From the NCBI GenBank assembly GCA_003255065.1, contig QAOA01003578.1:478830-542829 (forward strand): 64,000 nt of DNA, written 5' to 3'. A program made the translations under genes and the position numbers. Source of the DNA: Cercis canadensis. Lineage: Eukaryota; Streptophyta; Magnoliopsida; Fabales; Fabaceae. Positions 1 to 11,800 of the stretch are shown one piece after another. Each line of letters begins with the position of its first letter. Positions within the stretch are counted from its first letter, which is position 1. A model generated the notes under the pieces. The model made no database searches. It was given only the letters and a program-made list of their open reading frames with translations, and was not told the DNA's origin.

Positions 1-464
1 CCGCATTCAATTATTACATGTCCCTCTTTTATTTATTTGTGAGAGAGTATAAGATACGGGCGGTCTCACCTGCCCAAACATGGATCCCCACTCTGTCATG
101 GTTTACGGTGCACTAGAAAAAAGACGATTTTTTTTTTTACTTTTCGAAAGGCGAATTTATGGTTAGAATTCGTGTCAGATTAAAATACTACGTGAAGATA
201 TTATTATTTTATCTTTTTGATAAAATTTGTATTATAACGATGTTTAAAACGTGGATGTGCTAAACTTGTAATTATTTTTAATTTGCTATAGGGTATAAGC
301 TTTACAACAATATAATATAGAAATTTCACTACTCAGATATGTTATACATTCATGATTTTCTTTGAACTTTTGATAATATCTCTTATATCCACGTCTTGTA
401 GAAAAAAAATCATCCTTTTATTCTTCACGTTTTAATCGTTTCCTCATGGTTTTGTGGTTAGGTA
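1..464. other. AT-rich intergenic DNA, no gene seen
   Basis: No open reading frame with gene-like codon use is visible. The sequence is AT-rich with homopolymer runs and ends at the hAT-type element that begins at 465. Confidence 0.6.
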
Positions 465-1241
465 TAGCGATGGCAACGGGGCGGGGATGAGGCGGGACAG
501 GCACTCCCCGTTTCCATCCTTGAAGGGCATGGGGATGCCCCATCTCCGGACCCATTTTTGGCGGAGATTTTTCAACATCCTCATCCTCACCCCACTGAAC
601 TCTTATCTGCCCCATGCCCCGCCCCATTTACCCATACAGTCATGCTTTTTTAAATATACATAATTTACAAGTTTAATCTATAAATCACGAACACGATTTC
701 TAATTGAAATTCAAGTTTAATCAAACAAGATAATATAAATAATTCTCAAATAATATCATTAAGAATTCAAGATATCCCCATAAGATAAATAATATTTAAA
801 CAAAATTATAAAAATTGTTCTTAAACAATTATAAAAGGCTATAAGAAATCAGAATAAGCACAAGAGGAGTAATTAGAATAAGCACAATTTATGAAAGAGT
901 ATATATTTGGATGCTCAAGTATATTCTATTGATAAATTATCTAAGCATATTTTCAGCTTAGGCTCCACAATCAACTTTTACATTGAATTTCTATTAAATT
1001 CTTCCACAATATATATATATATATATATATTTATTTATTTATTTATTTGTGTGTAGTGCGGAGCGGGGCAGGGCGGGGTGGGGCGAGGTTTGCTTATCCC
1101 CGGACCCGCCCCTATAACAGTACCCATAAAATTTTCCATCCCCATCCCCATCCTCATCCCCATTTTTTTTGCCCCATACCCGTACCCAACTGGGTAAAAA
1201 TGCCGGGACCCCATCGGGTCTGGGGCAAATTGCCATCCCTA
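465..1241. mobile_element. hAT-type non-autonomous element (GC-rich ends)
   Basis: The left end reads TAGCGATGGCAACGGGGC and the right end, on the other strand, reads TAGGGATGGCAATTTGCC, so the ends are imperfect terminal inverted repeats. Both ends are rich in GGGGCGGGG-like strings, while the middle is AT-rich. The 8 bp on each side (GTTAGGTA and GTTAACTA) match at 6 of 8 positions, as expected for an old hAT target duplication. A shorter relative with a better 8-bp duplication lies at 53941-54333. The short reading frames in the GC-rich ends are by-products of the repeat. No transposase is present. Confidence 0.7.
1009..1048. repeat. (AT)n / (TTTA)n microsatellite
   Basis: About 11 AT units are followed by about four TTTA units, inside the AT-rich core of the hAT-type element. 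This is a likely length-variable site. Confidence 0.9.
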
Positions 1242-3266
1242 GTTAACTACATTTTTAATACTATTTAGTATTTATTCACCAAACAAATTAATGACCATAT
1301 AACTTCCGGTAATAGTAATACTTCAAGTAATTATTTATACCATAAACAATCTTAATATGCCCATTTCTCTTTCAATATAATGTTTTATGTACTTTTTCAT
1401 AGGAAAATTTCTAAAATGAAGTAAATATAAATTATATTTTTATTTATTATATGATAACATAGATATTTAAACTTAAGATTTTTAATAAACTATCTAAACC
1501 ATTTATCATTAAACTATGTCTAATAGCTTAATTTAAATTATAATATAAATATTCTAACTTTAATAAAAACAATCACATATTAGCATGTCTATTGTCAAGC
1601 ACAAATTTAAATCAGTCCAAATATATACAGACCATATTCTATCTAGTGACAAATTATTTAAATAATAAAATTTAGTATATTACGATTTAATTTTTATAAC
1701 TTGAAATTTGAAAATATATTTTATAATTTTTTTTCCATCAATAGAATATGTACTACATTGTTCTTTCATATATGAAGGGTAAGCTCTAGGAGATAAACTC
1801 CGAAAGCTAGAAATTCCCCTAAAAAAAAAGAAGTTTGAACTTATAAATTGAGCAACTCTTCAACCTCAAATATTATACATGATAAGTTGAATTTATTACT
1901 CATATTCTTTTAATACATGCTCTCAAAACCTCATAGAAAAATGAAGCATAGCATTTGTGCTAATATTCAATAATAATAATAAAAAAAAAACTTCATTTGC
2001 GCTATTAAATTTTGAATTCAGATAGCAATACTTTGCCACACAAAGCAACAAAGTAGATATTTTTATGATTGATTATCTTAAGCATATGGTGCATTTCGTA
2101 AATAGTATGTGCTGACTTTAACCTCATTGTAAAAGTATATTTTCATGCAGCTACATTACAAAATTCTACAATAATACATACATCACATTGCTCATGTCAT
2201 GCCACTAAAAAGCCTTTACTAAATGCTCTTCCAAAATATTTAAATTAATTTTATTATTTATCTTTCAAATTTGTTTAATCAATCATTGATCTTTAGAGTT
2301 ATACTTATAATACATATACATCACTTTCATGACGTATGACCATTTAACATATTTTGTCCTTTATATTATTTATAGGTAGTCTACTTTCAACTAAACTTAT
2401 ATTTAAGAGTTAGATATTATCAAAAAATAATATAAAATTACCAAAAAAATATTTAAGAGTTAGATATTAAAACGTTCATTATCAAGTACTGAAATGTCTT
2501 TATATTGGTGAAGTTTGCCCATTCTTCCCTTTCCTTGAAGTCAAAAAGAAAAGGAAAAAACGAAAGCAGAATCCATTACGAACTAATTGATATGCACATG
2601 ATTAAATGTCTTTATACTTTTTTTTTTTTTTTCTCATAATCTTTATTCTGGTCAATCATAAGATACTAATATAGTTTTTGATTTTGGGTCTTGGATGGTA
2701 TAAGATAGTTAGCCCACATCATAACTCGTTAAATTTCTTGGGTTGGGCTCAATTTGAGCTACTGGATTAGTTTCAGTTTTGGACTTGCATTGTTGTTCTA
2801 GGCTTAAATATATACCAATTTCTATATATGAGCTTGCAGATAAACCCATGGTTGTTTGGCCCATATGGGAATGGTTCGTGGGCTCTTCTTAATTTTTTTT
2901 TCTCAAACAAACTTAAAAAATAGTTGACTTGTACTTCTGTTATTCANTTGTAATTCTGTTATTCACATATATTAATTATTCTCATATGGTATGATATATT
3001 ATATAAATACTAAAAGTATCTAAGAAATGATAGTTTATGCTATTTTTTTTATATGAATTGCATAGGTATTAAATGGGACAAATACACTTTATTATTATTT
3101 TTTTTAGTGCTTTTCCTGTTGTAGGTAATGAAGAAATCGAGTAGCTATATATATAGTAATATAAAATGTGGAAAAATGTGGATGGCCAAAAGTTCATTTT
3201 ATTGGATAAAATTATTTTAATTTGAGCATGTGACCAAACTATAATTTGACTAATTGTACTATAGCA
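1242..3266. other. Intergenic AT-rich DNA with short repeats
   Basis: No gene is seen. A 21-bp sequence beginning ATATTTAAGAG occurs twice, at 2399-2419 and 2449-2469. The stretch 2890-3045 is a partial member of an AT-rich MITE family (listed separately). A single 'n' at 2947 separates two 18-bp near-identical copies (2929-2946 and 2948-2965). Confidence 0.6.
2890..3045 (+). repeat. Partial copy of AT-rich MITE family
   Basis: Shares the order of motifs TCTCAAACAAA, then GTATGATATATTATATAAA, then TACTAAAAGTATCTAA with the copies at about 18560-18785, 37501-37732 and (inverted) 40875-41095. The left half is missing here and the copy is broken by the 'n' at 2947. Confidence 0.55.
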
Positions 3267-3708
3267 CAGGCAAATTGACTAAGAAAATATTGTTTGGCAA
3301 ACTGTTTATCAAAATAGAACACTGTACAAACTTATTACACAAATGTGGTACTTTTCATTATTTTTTTCATGTGCACGTAGACAAAATTGTGCACGCTACA
3401 TTGGGAAGTAGTTTTTTTTAGGTGTCATGCTACACTAATATAGCGTGACTCAATAAAATATGCTACTTCAATGTGGCGTGACACTTTTGTCTTCTTCTTG
3501 TTGGTCTGTGCATTATTGATGTTGAGTCATGCTACATTAATGCAGCGAAACACTTATAAAAATGCTACTTTCTAATATAGCTTATACAACTTTGTCTGCA
3601 TGCTATGAATAAAATAATGAAAAATGCATCATTTGTGTAAAAAATTTGCATAATGCTCTATTTTGGTAAATAATTTATTAAACTGAATTTTCTTAGTCAA
3701 TTTACCTG
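3267..3708. mobile_element. MITE with long inverted repeat
   Basis: The left end CAGGCAAATTGACTAAGAAA and the reverse complement of the right end, CAGGTAAATTGACTAAGAAA, differ at one base. The two arms stay similar inward for roughly 200 bp, with motifs such as TAGCGTGACTCAA and GCAGCGAAACAC in the centre. The whole unit is about 440 bp and has no coding capacity. I could not settle on a target duplication, so the superfamily is left open. Confidence 0.7.
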
Positions 3709-5094
3709 TTTGATATCATCCCCGATCTCTTTCCCATTTTCCCTTCCCAAAGCATTAGCTCTCTAATTGTGCCCCCCCAAAAAAAAAAATACATTAATAA
3801 CACACACCATACAACAAGTTCAAAGATTTTTCTTAAAAAGGTTAGGTCTTATATTCAGATTTCCATTTTCCATATTATCATACAAAAAATCTAGATCTAT
3901 CACTACAAAAAAATTGGTTTTTAATCATAGAAACTTCTCACGTACAGGAAGTCTGTGAGAAAAATCAATGACAAATTATGTGAGAAATGAAGCCCTAACC
4001 GTCTCCATAAATGCTTTTGTTTTCTCATGGACCCTACTTGTGAGAAAATTCGAAGTTTCTCACGGACTTTCTTATGGACTTTAATTTTCGTGAGAAAATC
4101 CATGAGAAATACTGTGAGAAAAATGAAGTGCACCGTTTCATTTAAAATTTGAATTCTAGGGTTCTTTCTCATAGACAAATTCCATGAGAAAGTCCGTGAG
4201 AAAACTTGTATTTCTTCTTTCTCCCGCTGCTGCAGCCTTAATTTCCGATCATTTTTTCTCCCTAAAGTTGGGTTTTGGGGAGCAGGACTTCATCTTCCAG
4301 CTTACGGGTTAACTTTTATGATTACTTGCTTTTTCAGGTAGGTTCTACTATCCAAGCTTCTTTATAATTTAACCCTTTTACAAATAATTACTTTTACAAA
4401 ACTATAATGTTATTAGAGATGCAAATTGTTCAATTTTGTTATGCGTGCTTAATTCTTGCAATAATTTAAACAACCTCGGATCACCATAAGACCAATTCGT
4501 TTTGTAATAATTTTAGCGTGTTAACCGGTTGCTGTGATGCATATGATATTAGACATTTCTCTACTTTTAGAGCTTATACTTATGAATAGCATTTTATATA
4601 CTCAACTGAAATCATTGTATCTAGCCAAGCCAAGTGAACTGCTTAAAGCTTAAGCTTGACTTGTTTTTTAGAAGAGGTTATTGAAGCTTGACATGTGTTA
4701 TTAATCTAGCCAAGTTGAGATCTTAAACTATGCTTATGTTAGAAAATGGAAGTTTGGGCTTGGCTTGGCTTGCTATGTTTGATTGCACTCGTTTGTATTA
4801 CCTTTGTTGATTCAAGTAAATTGCTACACTATAATAAAAATTTGCAATTTATTGGTTTATTTAATTAGGAAACAAAAGAGAAATGTTACTCTTACACATC
4901 GCATGCCAACACCATTTTGTTTAATTTAGTTCATCATAGTTTGGGAATCATGCCTATTGTTGTGTAATTTTTACTTATACATGTAGTTAATTTTAAGTTA
5001 TAGAATGAATTATTTTGTTGTGACTGAGTTCATCTGTAATTGTGTTGAATTTTTAATTCTTAGACTGTTCAAGTTTTAGGGAAAACTTTGTTGA

Positions 5095-5360
5095 ATTTTT
5101 GATTTAGGGTTAGAATTTGAAGTTTGGGTTATGATAATTTAGGGTTTAAAAAAGAAATTTAAGATTAAGATTTAGGATTTAGGGTTTAAAGAGTCAAGGG
5201 TTATGGTTCAGAGTTAAGGTTAAGGTTTATAGTTTAATTTTAAGGTTAGGAGATCTAAGGTTAAGGTTAAGATTTAGGGTTTATGGGGTTTAAGGTTTGA
5301 ATTTAGAGGTTAGGGTTATGATTTGGGGTTAAGATTTGAGGGTTATGGTTGACTTTAAGA
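5095..5360 (+). repeat. Degenerate telomere-like (TTTAGGG) tract
   Basis: The motif TTTAGGG and one-base variants (TTAAGG, TTAGGG, TTTGGGG) recur more than a dozen times in about 265 bp, all on the same strand. The tract lies inside the CACTA element, upstream of the transposase remnant, so it is probably part of the transposon's leader or intron rather than a relic of a chromosome end. Confidence 0.7.
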
Positions 5361-5409
5361 ATTATTACTTTTATTATTCTAACATTTTTATTAGTTTTAT
5401 TTAAATTGT

Positions 5410-6908
5410 ATGACAGATGTTAAACCACTTGAGACGGTCATTTCCTACAATTTGGCCACCGTCCAAGAAGGACAAAGGCAAGGATGTTGCTTGGCCTTCT
5501 TAGACTGAGTCGGTCTTGTCTATGTTCATGCTGACCTCGGGGTTAGTACACACCCCATCGCCAACTGCGACGAGGGATGGATGTTTAGGAGCTACGATCC
5601 CAGGCTCGGCATCGTTGGCCACTGCAGGGTCATCTCATGCAAGTCCGTTCATTTTGGACTTTCTATGACCAAGATTGGGCTCTTGACTGTCTAATGGTCA
5701 GCTAGTTATTGTGCCACATGGAAGGAATGAGTAAGTTAATTCTAGTACTTATTTTTGAATTTTTTATTACTTTATTATTAGTTATTTCTATTAATTAACA
5801 ATCAATTATGTGTTTTTATTTTTCAGCTTTTACGTTTCTAAAGAGCCCATGAATGTACTTTCGGCTATTTACAAGTCGAAGTACGAGCAGCCTTGGCCAT
5901 ACTTTACCTCAATTTTTTGATAAGGTGAAAGAACTCTGGTGGACAGAGTTTAATAGAAATAATTTATGTAATTTTATTTACTAANAAATAATTTATTTAA
6001 TTTTATTTACTAACATATTTGGTATACATGTTTATTAAATTTTACACTATATTTTTTTATTGTAGAGGAGATATGTTTGGGAGCCCTAGTATGAGAGCGA
6101 GATTCGTAAGGTCTGGCTCTCTAAGTGCTTAGACAACATTTACGCCTCTTTTCGAGACATCAGGATTGGGAAGAGCAATGCCGATTGGTTGTTTGATGTG
6201 GTACTTGAGGCCCTCAGAGTAGTGTTATCTTTGAGAGGAACAAGAAGAACTGCACCTTAGATCATGGGCGCTTCCACAAAAATGACTTTATCATTGTCTC
6301 CGAGCACAAACAGATGCTAGTAAATTTTTTATTTAATAACATTATTTTTTTGCTATATGTCAATTTATGTTTACTAACAGTTTATGTTTTTTTTTGTAAA
6401 TAAAAGAGTTAGGCAGAGAGCCCAATGCTCCAAAGGCTTTCTATCACCTCCAGAATAGCTCTAGTAAAAGCTGGGTACATTAGCAGGTGGAGTCTACCTA
6501 TGTAAGTATTAAATTTGTCCTTAAGTTTTTATGTGAGTAATTACATGTATTAATTTTAATATTAACCTAATGGTGTTATCTATGCATACTGAGTTTGAGA
6601 GACGTCGGTCCGAGAGCCAGACTAGATCATCTTCTTCTTCTTCTGTTGATGACACCGGACTATGGCTTGATGTCGTCGGCGGGAAGAATAAGAAGGGTTG
6701 GGTTTACGACATGGGCTCTGAGGCTGGTTTTTTGGACTCCGCTAACTCACAACCTACTCAACCCTCCCAACAGCCGAATCCGGCATTGTCTGAAGTTCTG
6801 TCCCATATGATGAGCTTGCAACAGGAGATGACTCGTCTCCGCCCAGTGGCCGAGGCACTAGATGCGAACAACATTTCACTCGAGACACTCACCTCTATAC
6901 TGGGATAG
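5410..6908 (+). pseudogene. Broken En/Spm-type (Ptta family) transposase gene
   Basis: Several short stretches read like plant En/Spm 'Ptta' transposase-associated proteins. They are separated by stops, frame changes and probable introns. One stretch near 5836 reads SPMNVLSAIYKSKYEQPWPY. Another after 6064 reads RYVWEP with downstream VWLSKCLDNIYASFRDIR. The last, 6570-6908, is open for 112 codons and contains VVGGKNKKGWVYDMGSEAGF, followed by a Gln/Pro-rich stretch and a short coiled-coil-like tail with LQQEMTRLRP. The VGG...GRVYGMGSE-like block is, from family knowledge, typical of the C-terminal part of these proteins. The gene cannot make a full protein as it stands. Confidence 0.7.
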
Positions 6909-7380
6909 TTACACTAGCAACAAAATTATCAAGGATTTGGTTCGGCCTCGCAGCCCGCCGTTGAAGATGACATAGCTGACGACTTCGGGACAAAAATGAG
7001 GACTAGTGCTCAGCTAACTTCTGTTGTTGTTTTTTTTTTTTTTTTTTTNTTTTTTTTTTTTTTTTTATTGTATACCATTTTTTAATTAATAAAAGTTAGT
7101 TATATTTCATTTAATTTTGTTTATTAATTTGATTAAATGTTTAGAAAAAATAAATAGTTATTTGAGAAAAAAAAATTCACAAATAAAAAAAATGATTTAG
7201 AAGGATTTTCTCACTGATAATTGTCCTTGAGAAAATGCACGACTTTTGCATGAAATATTCTCACGTGTAACAAATATTTATCCGTGAGAAATTTTTCACT
7301 GATTAATTTGTCTGTGAAAAAAGACTTTCATCACACGGATTTTTCTCGCTCCCTGAATTCTATGCAATTTTCTTGTAGTG

Positions 7381-8489
7381 CATCTATCTAATAATAATAA
7401 AAAATAAAAGTCGTATATACGTTTGAAATTTTTTAATAATTTTTAAAAGTTTAGAATTCTAAAAAATACATAAAGAGGTAGTTTTTTTTTTTTAATGCAA
7501 AATGGAATGAATAAAGTCATAAACCAACCATTAGAGATAATTGATCTCATATTTAATACAATGGATTATTTTTACTAGCGTTGAACCATTATAAGAACAC
7601 ACTGCATAAACTAGTAAAAAAAAAAATAGCCACTCTCAAAATTGTGCAAGTTGTATCTTAGTTTAGCCTTACTTTAGCCTCTAATGAAGAAAGTTAACGC
7701 TTTTACTGCTAGACCTTAGTGGTAAATAGTATGTTATTACTAAATACTCACATGATTTCTTAATATAAGATCCAAATAAAAAGTTTATGTTTGATTTTCT
7801 TGTATGTATAATTTAGTCAGAAGTTAATTCATTTTTAAGTGATAATACATTTTGAGTTTTATTCATTGAGGAAAAGAAAGGGAGCAAGCACTTTTTAAAT
7901 TGCTGGTTTTTTTTTTTCAAAAAATTATAATAACGAGTTATATCAATGAAACATTATCCACTAAAGAAAATCATTAGACCCATTATATTTTTTTTCGTGA
8001 CATAGAGACTTAGAGAGCTATATAGATTTAAATTGAATTAACTTAAATTTAAACTTAAAACTAGATATACTTAACAATTTTTCTTTTGTATGATTCAATA
8101 TTCTTACCACATTTTTAGAGGTGTGAATTAAACAATTATCGATACTAAAATTTCTCTCAATAACTTTATAGCCAAGTCTCCTTGAAATCTTCATGGGTTC
8201 CTTTTGAACATTATGTTCCCTCAAAAGCTATTTCTCATATTTTGCTGCCCTGCAACTATACATTGCTTTATTGTAGCCAAAAAATAAAAACCATAAATTG
8301 CCTTATATTTTCTCTAATAAGATAATCTAAATTCTATCTATCTATTTATTTATTTATTTGTATTTTCTCTTTGCATTAATTTAGTTATTAGTTACCAGTT
8401 ATATATTTCAATTATTTTGGGGTTGGAAACTTGGAAATTCCCTTTGTTTAATTAACCTTGTGGCTACTAACAAGCGTGTAGATTATCTG
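7381..8489. other. AT-rich intergenic DNA upstream of LTA2
   Basis: No gene is seen. Homopolymers and a (CTAT)/(TTTA) run near 8335-8360 are present. Short open frames on the minus strand have no recognisable content. Confidence 0.6.
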
Positions 8490-8592
8490 GTAAGGGGGTG
8501 TTTTAGCTTAACCAATAGTCTTAAATTTGAGCCCTTAAGTATGTAGCTATGTCTGTTGGAAGAGCTTTGCCGCTCTGTGATCTTTTTTTGCT
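8490..8592 (+). repeat. Possible SINE fragment upstream of LTA2
   Basis: TAGCTTAACCAATAG (8504-8518) resembles an RNA polymerase III A box. AATTTGAGCCC (8524-8534) resembles a B box, though the two are closer together than usual. The unit ends in a GAGCTTTGCCGCTCTGTGAT string and a T run. I have no second copy in this window to compare, so the call is weak. It lies about 300 bp upstream of the LTA2 start codon. Confidence 0.35.
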
Positions 8593-8719
8593 CAAAACCG
8601 GATTAGTCGGTGAAACCAGACACCATTGGAAAACCAAAGAAAAATTAACGTTGTGGCTTTGTGCCTATTCGGCGATGTTAACAGAGTGAAGCAGCTCTAA
8701 ATTAACACTCCAAGTCTCC

Positions 8720-8890
8720 AACGAACACCAACTCCACCTCGTCTTCTCCGCCTCCTTCTCCTTCTCCTTCTTCTATTTTCTCTCCGCCATTTCCCTCTCA
8801 TTCATTCATAATTCGTTCACAGTTACACACACAACACACCACACTCCCTCAATTTCCTCATTCTCTTTCTCTTATTCGCCATTTCCTTCA
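8720..8890 (+). promoter_or_regulatory. CT-rich 5' leader / core promoter of LTA2
   Basis: A pyrimidine-rich tract (repeated CTTCTCC and CTCC) fills the space just before the start codon. Such tracts are common in plant 5' untranslated regions of housekeeping genes. I see no clear TATA box; the transcription start cannot be fixed from the sequence. Confidence 0.5.
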
Positions 8891-11800
8891 ATGGCTTCTC
8901 CTTTTCTTTCCAATACCATTGCCCCCAATTCCACCACCATTTCCTTCTCCTCTTCCGTCTCCACCTCCCTTCCATGTCGGAGGTTCACCGCATTTGCCGC
9001 CAAACCCCGGCGGAGAACCTTCTCCATTCAATCCAAGATCAGGGAAATCTTCATGCCCGCCCTCAGCTCCACCATGACCGAGGGCAAGATCGTATCATGG
9101 GTTAAATCTGAAGGTGACGTTCTCTCCAAGGGCGAGAGTGTCGTCGTCGTCGAATCTGACAAAGCCGACATGGACGTTGAGACTTTCTACGATGGGATTC
9201 TCGCCGCTATTGTAGTTGGCGAGGGTGAAACCGCCCCTGTTGGTGCTCCAATCGGGTTATTGGCGGAGACCGAAGAGGAAGTTGCTGAGGCCAAAGCGAA
9301 AGCAGCTAAATCCTCTTCTGCTGCTGCTGCACCTGTTGCTCCCAGTTCTTCACCGGAAACTTCGAATCCTGCTCCGGCGATTGCTCAGTCACCCCCTCCA
9401 CCAGCTAAGGTGGTTTCTGATGGACCGAGGAAGACCGTGGCGACACCTTATGCAAAGAAGCTCGCGAAGCAGCATAAGGTAGACATTGGATCGGTGGTCG
9501 GGACTGGTCCATATGGACGGATTACTGCTTCTGATGTGGAGGCGGCTGCTGGAATTACACCTTCCAAGAGCAATGTGGCTCCGGCGGTGGCTGCAGCGCC
9601 TGCTCCGGTGGCTGCAACTCCACCAAAAGCTGCTGCTGCTCCGGCAGCTGCTCCACCTCCAATTCCAGGTTCTACTGTGGTTCCTTTCACAACTATGCAA
9701 TCAGCGGTTTCAAAGAATATGGTGGATAGTCTTTCTGTGCCTACATTCCGTGTTGGCTATCCTGTTACCACTGACGCACTTGATGCTTTATATGAGAGGG
9801 TATACTGAGTGCATTCTTTGGTTAATAATGCTATTGAATCTGGGAATTTTGAGTATAAATATTTACTGCTATATTTTCAGGTGAAACCGAAGGGTGTGAC
9901 TATGACAGCCATTCTGGCGAAGGCAGCTGCAATGGCACTTGTTCAACATCCAGTAGTAAATGCTAGCTGCAAAGATGGGAAGAACTTCACCTATAACAGT
10001 AACATAAACATTGCTGTTGCTGTGGCAACCAATGGTGGTTTAATAACGCCTGTTCTTCAGGATGCAGATAAGGTATGTGATTTGTGAATCCTGAATCAAA
10101 ATCGCGACTTTAGAATATTCTGTCTTTTGTTTATATGGCCAACTTCCCTTTTGTTTTCAATACTGAGTTAACTGGCTTCTTTTGCTGCAGTTGGATCTCT
10201 ATCTGTTGTCCCAAAAATGGAAAGAGCTGGTGGAGAAAGCTCGTGCGAAGCAATTGCAACCTCATGAATATAGTTCAGGTTTCATTACTGAAGTTATCTG
10301 TCTTTCTTATTCTATTTTCTTCGCATGGAACTTGAATTTTTTAAGTGAACTCTAACTGTATGTGTATGCCTGCAGGAACTTTCACACTCTCCAATTTGGG
10401 GATGTTTGGAGTTGACCGGTTTGATGCCATATTACCACCAGGCCAGGTGAGTAATGAGCTCTAGGATTTTAAACCATTACTTTTGTGGCGCATTTTCTGC
10501 TAATTTAGCTTTCTGCTAAACACGTGCATTATTTTCAGGGGGCTATTATGGCTGTAGGAGCCTCAAAGCCTACTGTTCTAGCTGATAAAGATGGATTCTT
10601 CAGCGTGAAAAGCAAAATGCTGGTGAGTTATTTTGTTTTTTACTTTCTTGCCATGTTAATATACAAGTTTTGTATCAATATCCTAACATCTATCTGCGGA
10701 TATAATACAAACAACAGATTCAAACGGTGGATATTGTTTTTGATTCATAATATTCATATAAGAATGATTATATTCTAAATTCCATAGATTCAAGCTATAG
10801 CAGAAGCCTGGCTGGAGATCATTTTAAGTTAACCACTCATTGAGTAGATGACATTAAGAATTTTCTATATTGTGTTAAGCAAAGCTTCTTTGGTGGTAGT
10901 ATCTTTCGATAAGTTAAAAATTTAAAAGCACTTTATGTATTAGTTCTTTTGTGAGTTCAACTATAATGTGTACCCTATTAACTAATACCAATAGAAGTTG
11001 TGTTCTCTAATAGCATACTATGGAAGATAATTTAGAGTGCTATCTAAGAAGCATTTCCATATCAGTGTTTTCAATAACAGGATAGAGGTGATATTTCAAA
11101 AGACAGTCTAAAGTTGTTCTTTTGGTTAAACTCTGGATTTTGCATTTGATGTAATTTTGTTGTGGATAATGCTCCATGTGGGTGCTGAATTGAAGAATTA
11201 TTTACTTTGTGACATGTTGAAATTGTATCTGAAATAATGCAAAAACAGCACCATACTGAGAACTCCTGAAGTTCTTTTTGAAATAACAAAGCCAACCAAA
11301 AGCAAGGGTCACTTACAACATATCTGGTAGAAGGAATTTAATAAGCTACCTAAGTATTCAGATTCAGAGGATGTTTCATCATAGGGCAATGCTCTGATAT
11401 TTAAAAGCAATGCTTTTTTGTTTTAATTATTTCGTGGACTGCAATCATGACCCAGAGCAAGCTTTTTGTCTTGGATTTCTCCTTGCCACTATTGTTGATA
11501 GGAAACCATATTCGTGGCCTCCCAAAGGTTTTCTATTACAATGGTTTTCTGGAACCTCTTCTCTCTTCAGGAAGAGTGCCACCTCTTAGACTTTTCATTC
11601 ATGGAGATGGTTTGGCTAGTGCTTAGTGGCTATGGTGCTTCTTATACTACTACATAGGCTGTTTAGTTAAACCATTCCACCCATCTCAGCTATGTTGCTG
11701 GACACTGACTAAATTCTAGGACTTGATTCTCTTTCTTGCAGTCAAAGAGGGACTTCGACTATAATATTCATCTACTTAGAGGACCTAAAAAGCATTTATT

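Larger units (their letters stand above)
3901..7380 (+). mobile_element. CACTA (En/Spm) DNA transposon, degraded
   Basis: The element begins CACTACAAAAAAATTGG and ends TTTTCTTGTAGTG, the hallmark CACTA termini. Short direct and inverted motifs of the form GTGAGAAA / TTTCTCAC are scattered through the first about 300 bp and the last about 180 bp; these resemble the subterminal transposase-binding repeats of the family. The flanking 3 bp are TAT and CAT, a possible 3-bp target duplication with one change. The interior holds a broken transposase-type gene (about 5400-6908) and a telomere-like tract (about 5095-5360). At about 3.5 kb it is far shorter than autonomous elements. Single 'n' characters at 5985 and 7049 mark assembly joins inside it. 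Confidence 0.85.

Noticed and set aside
418..1268. Overlapping open frames on both strands at 418-663 and 1039-1268
   Set aside because: They lie in the GC-rich ends of an hAT-type element and consist of repeated GGGG/CCCC strings; no protein family is recognisable.
5095..5360. Interstitial telomere marking an ancient chromosome fusion
   Set aside because: The repeats are degenerate, short and contained within a CACTA element with both ends intact.
9216..9884. Alternative-frame open frames inside LTA2 exon 1 on both strands
   Set aside because: Shadows of the GC-rich coding exon; only the frame from 8891 gives the lipoyl and subunit-binding domains.
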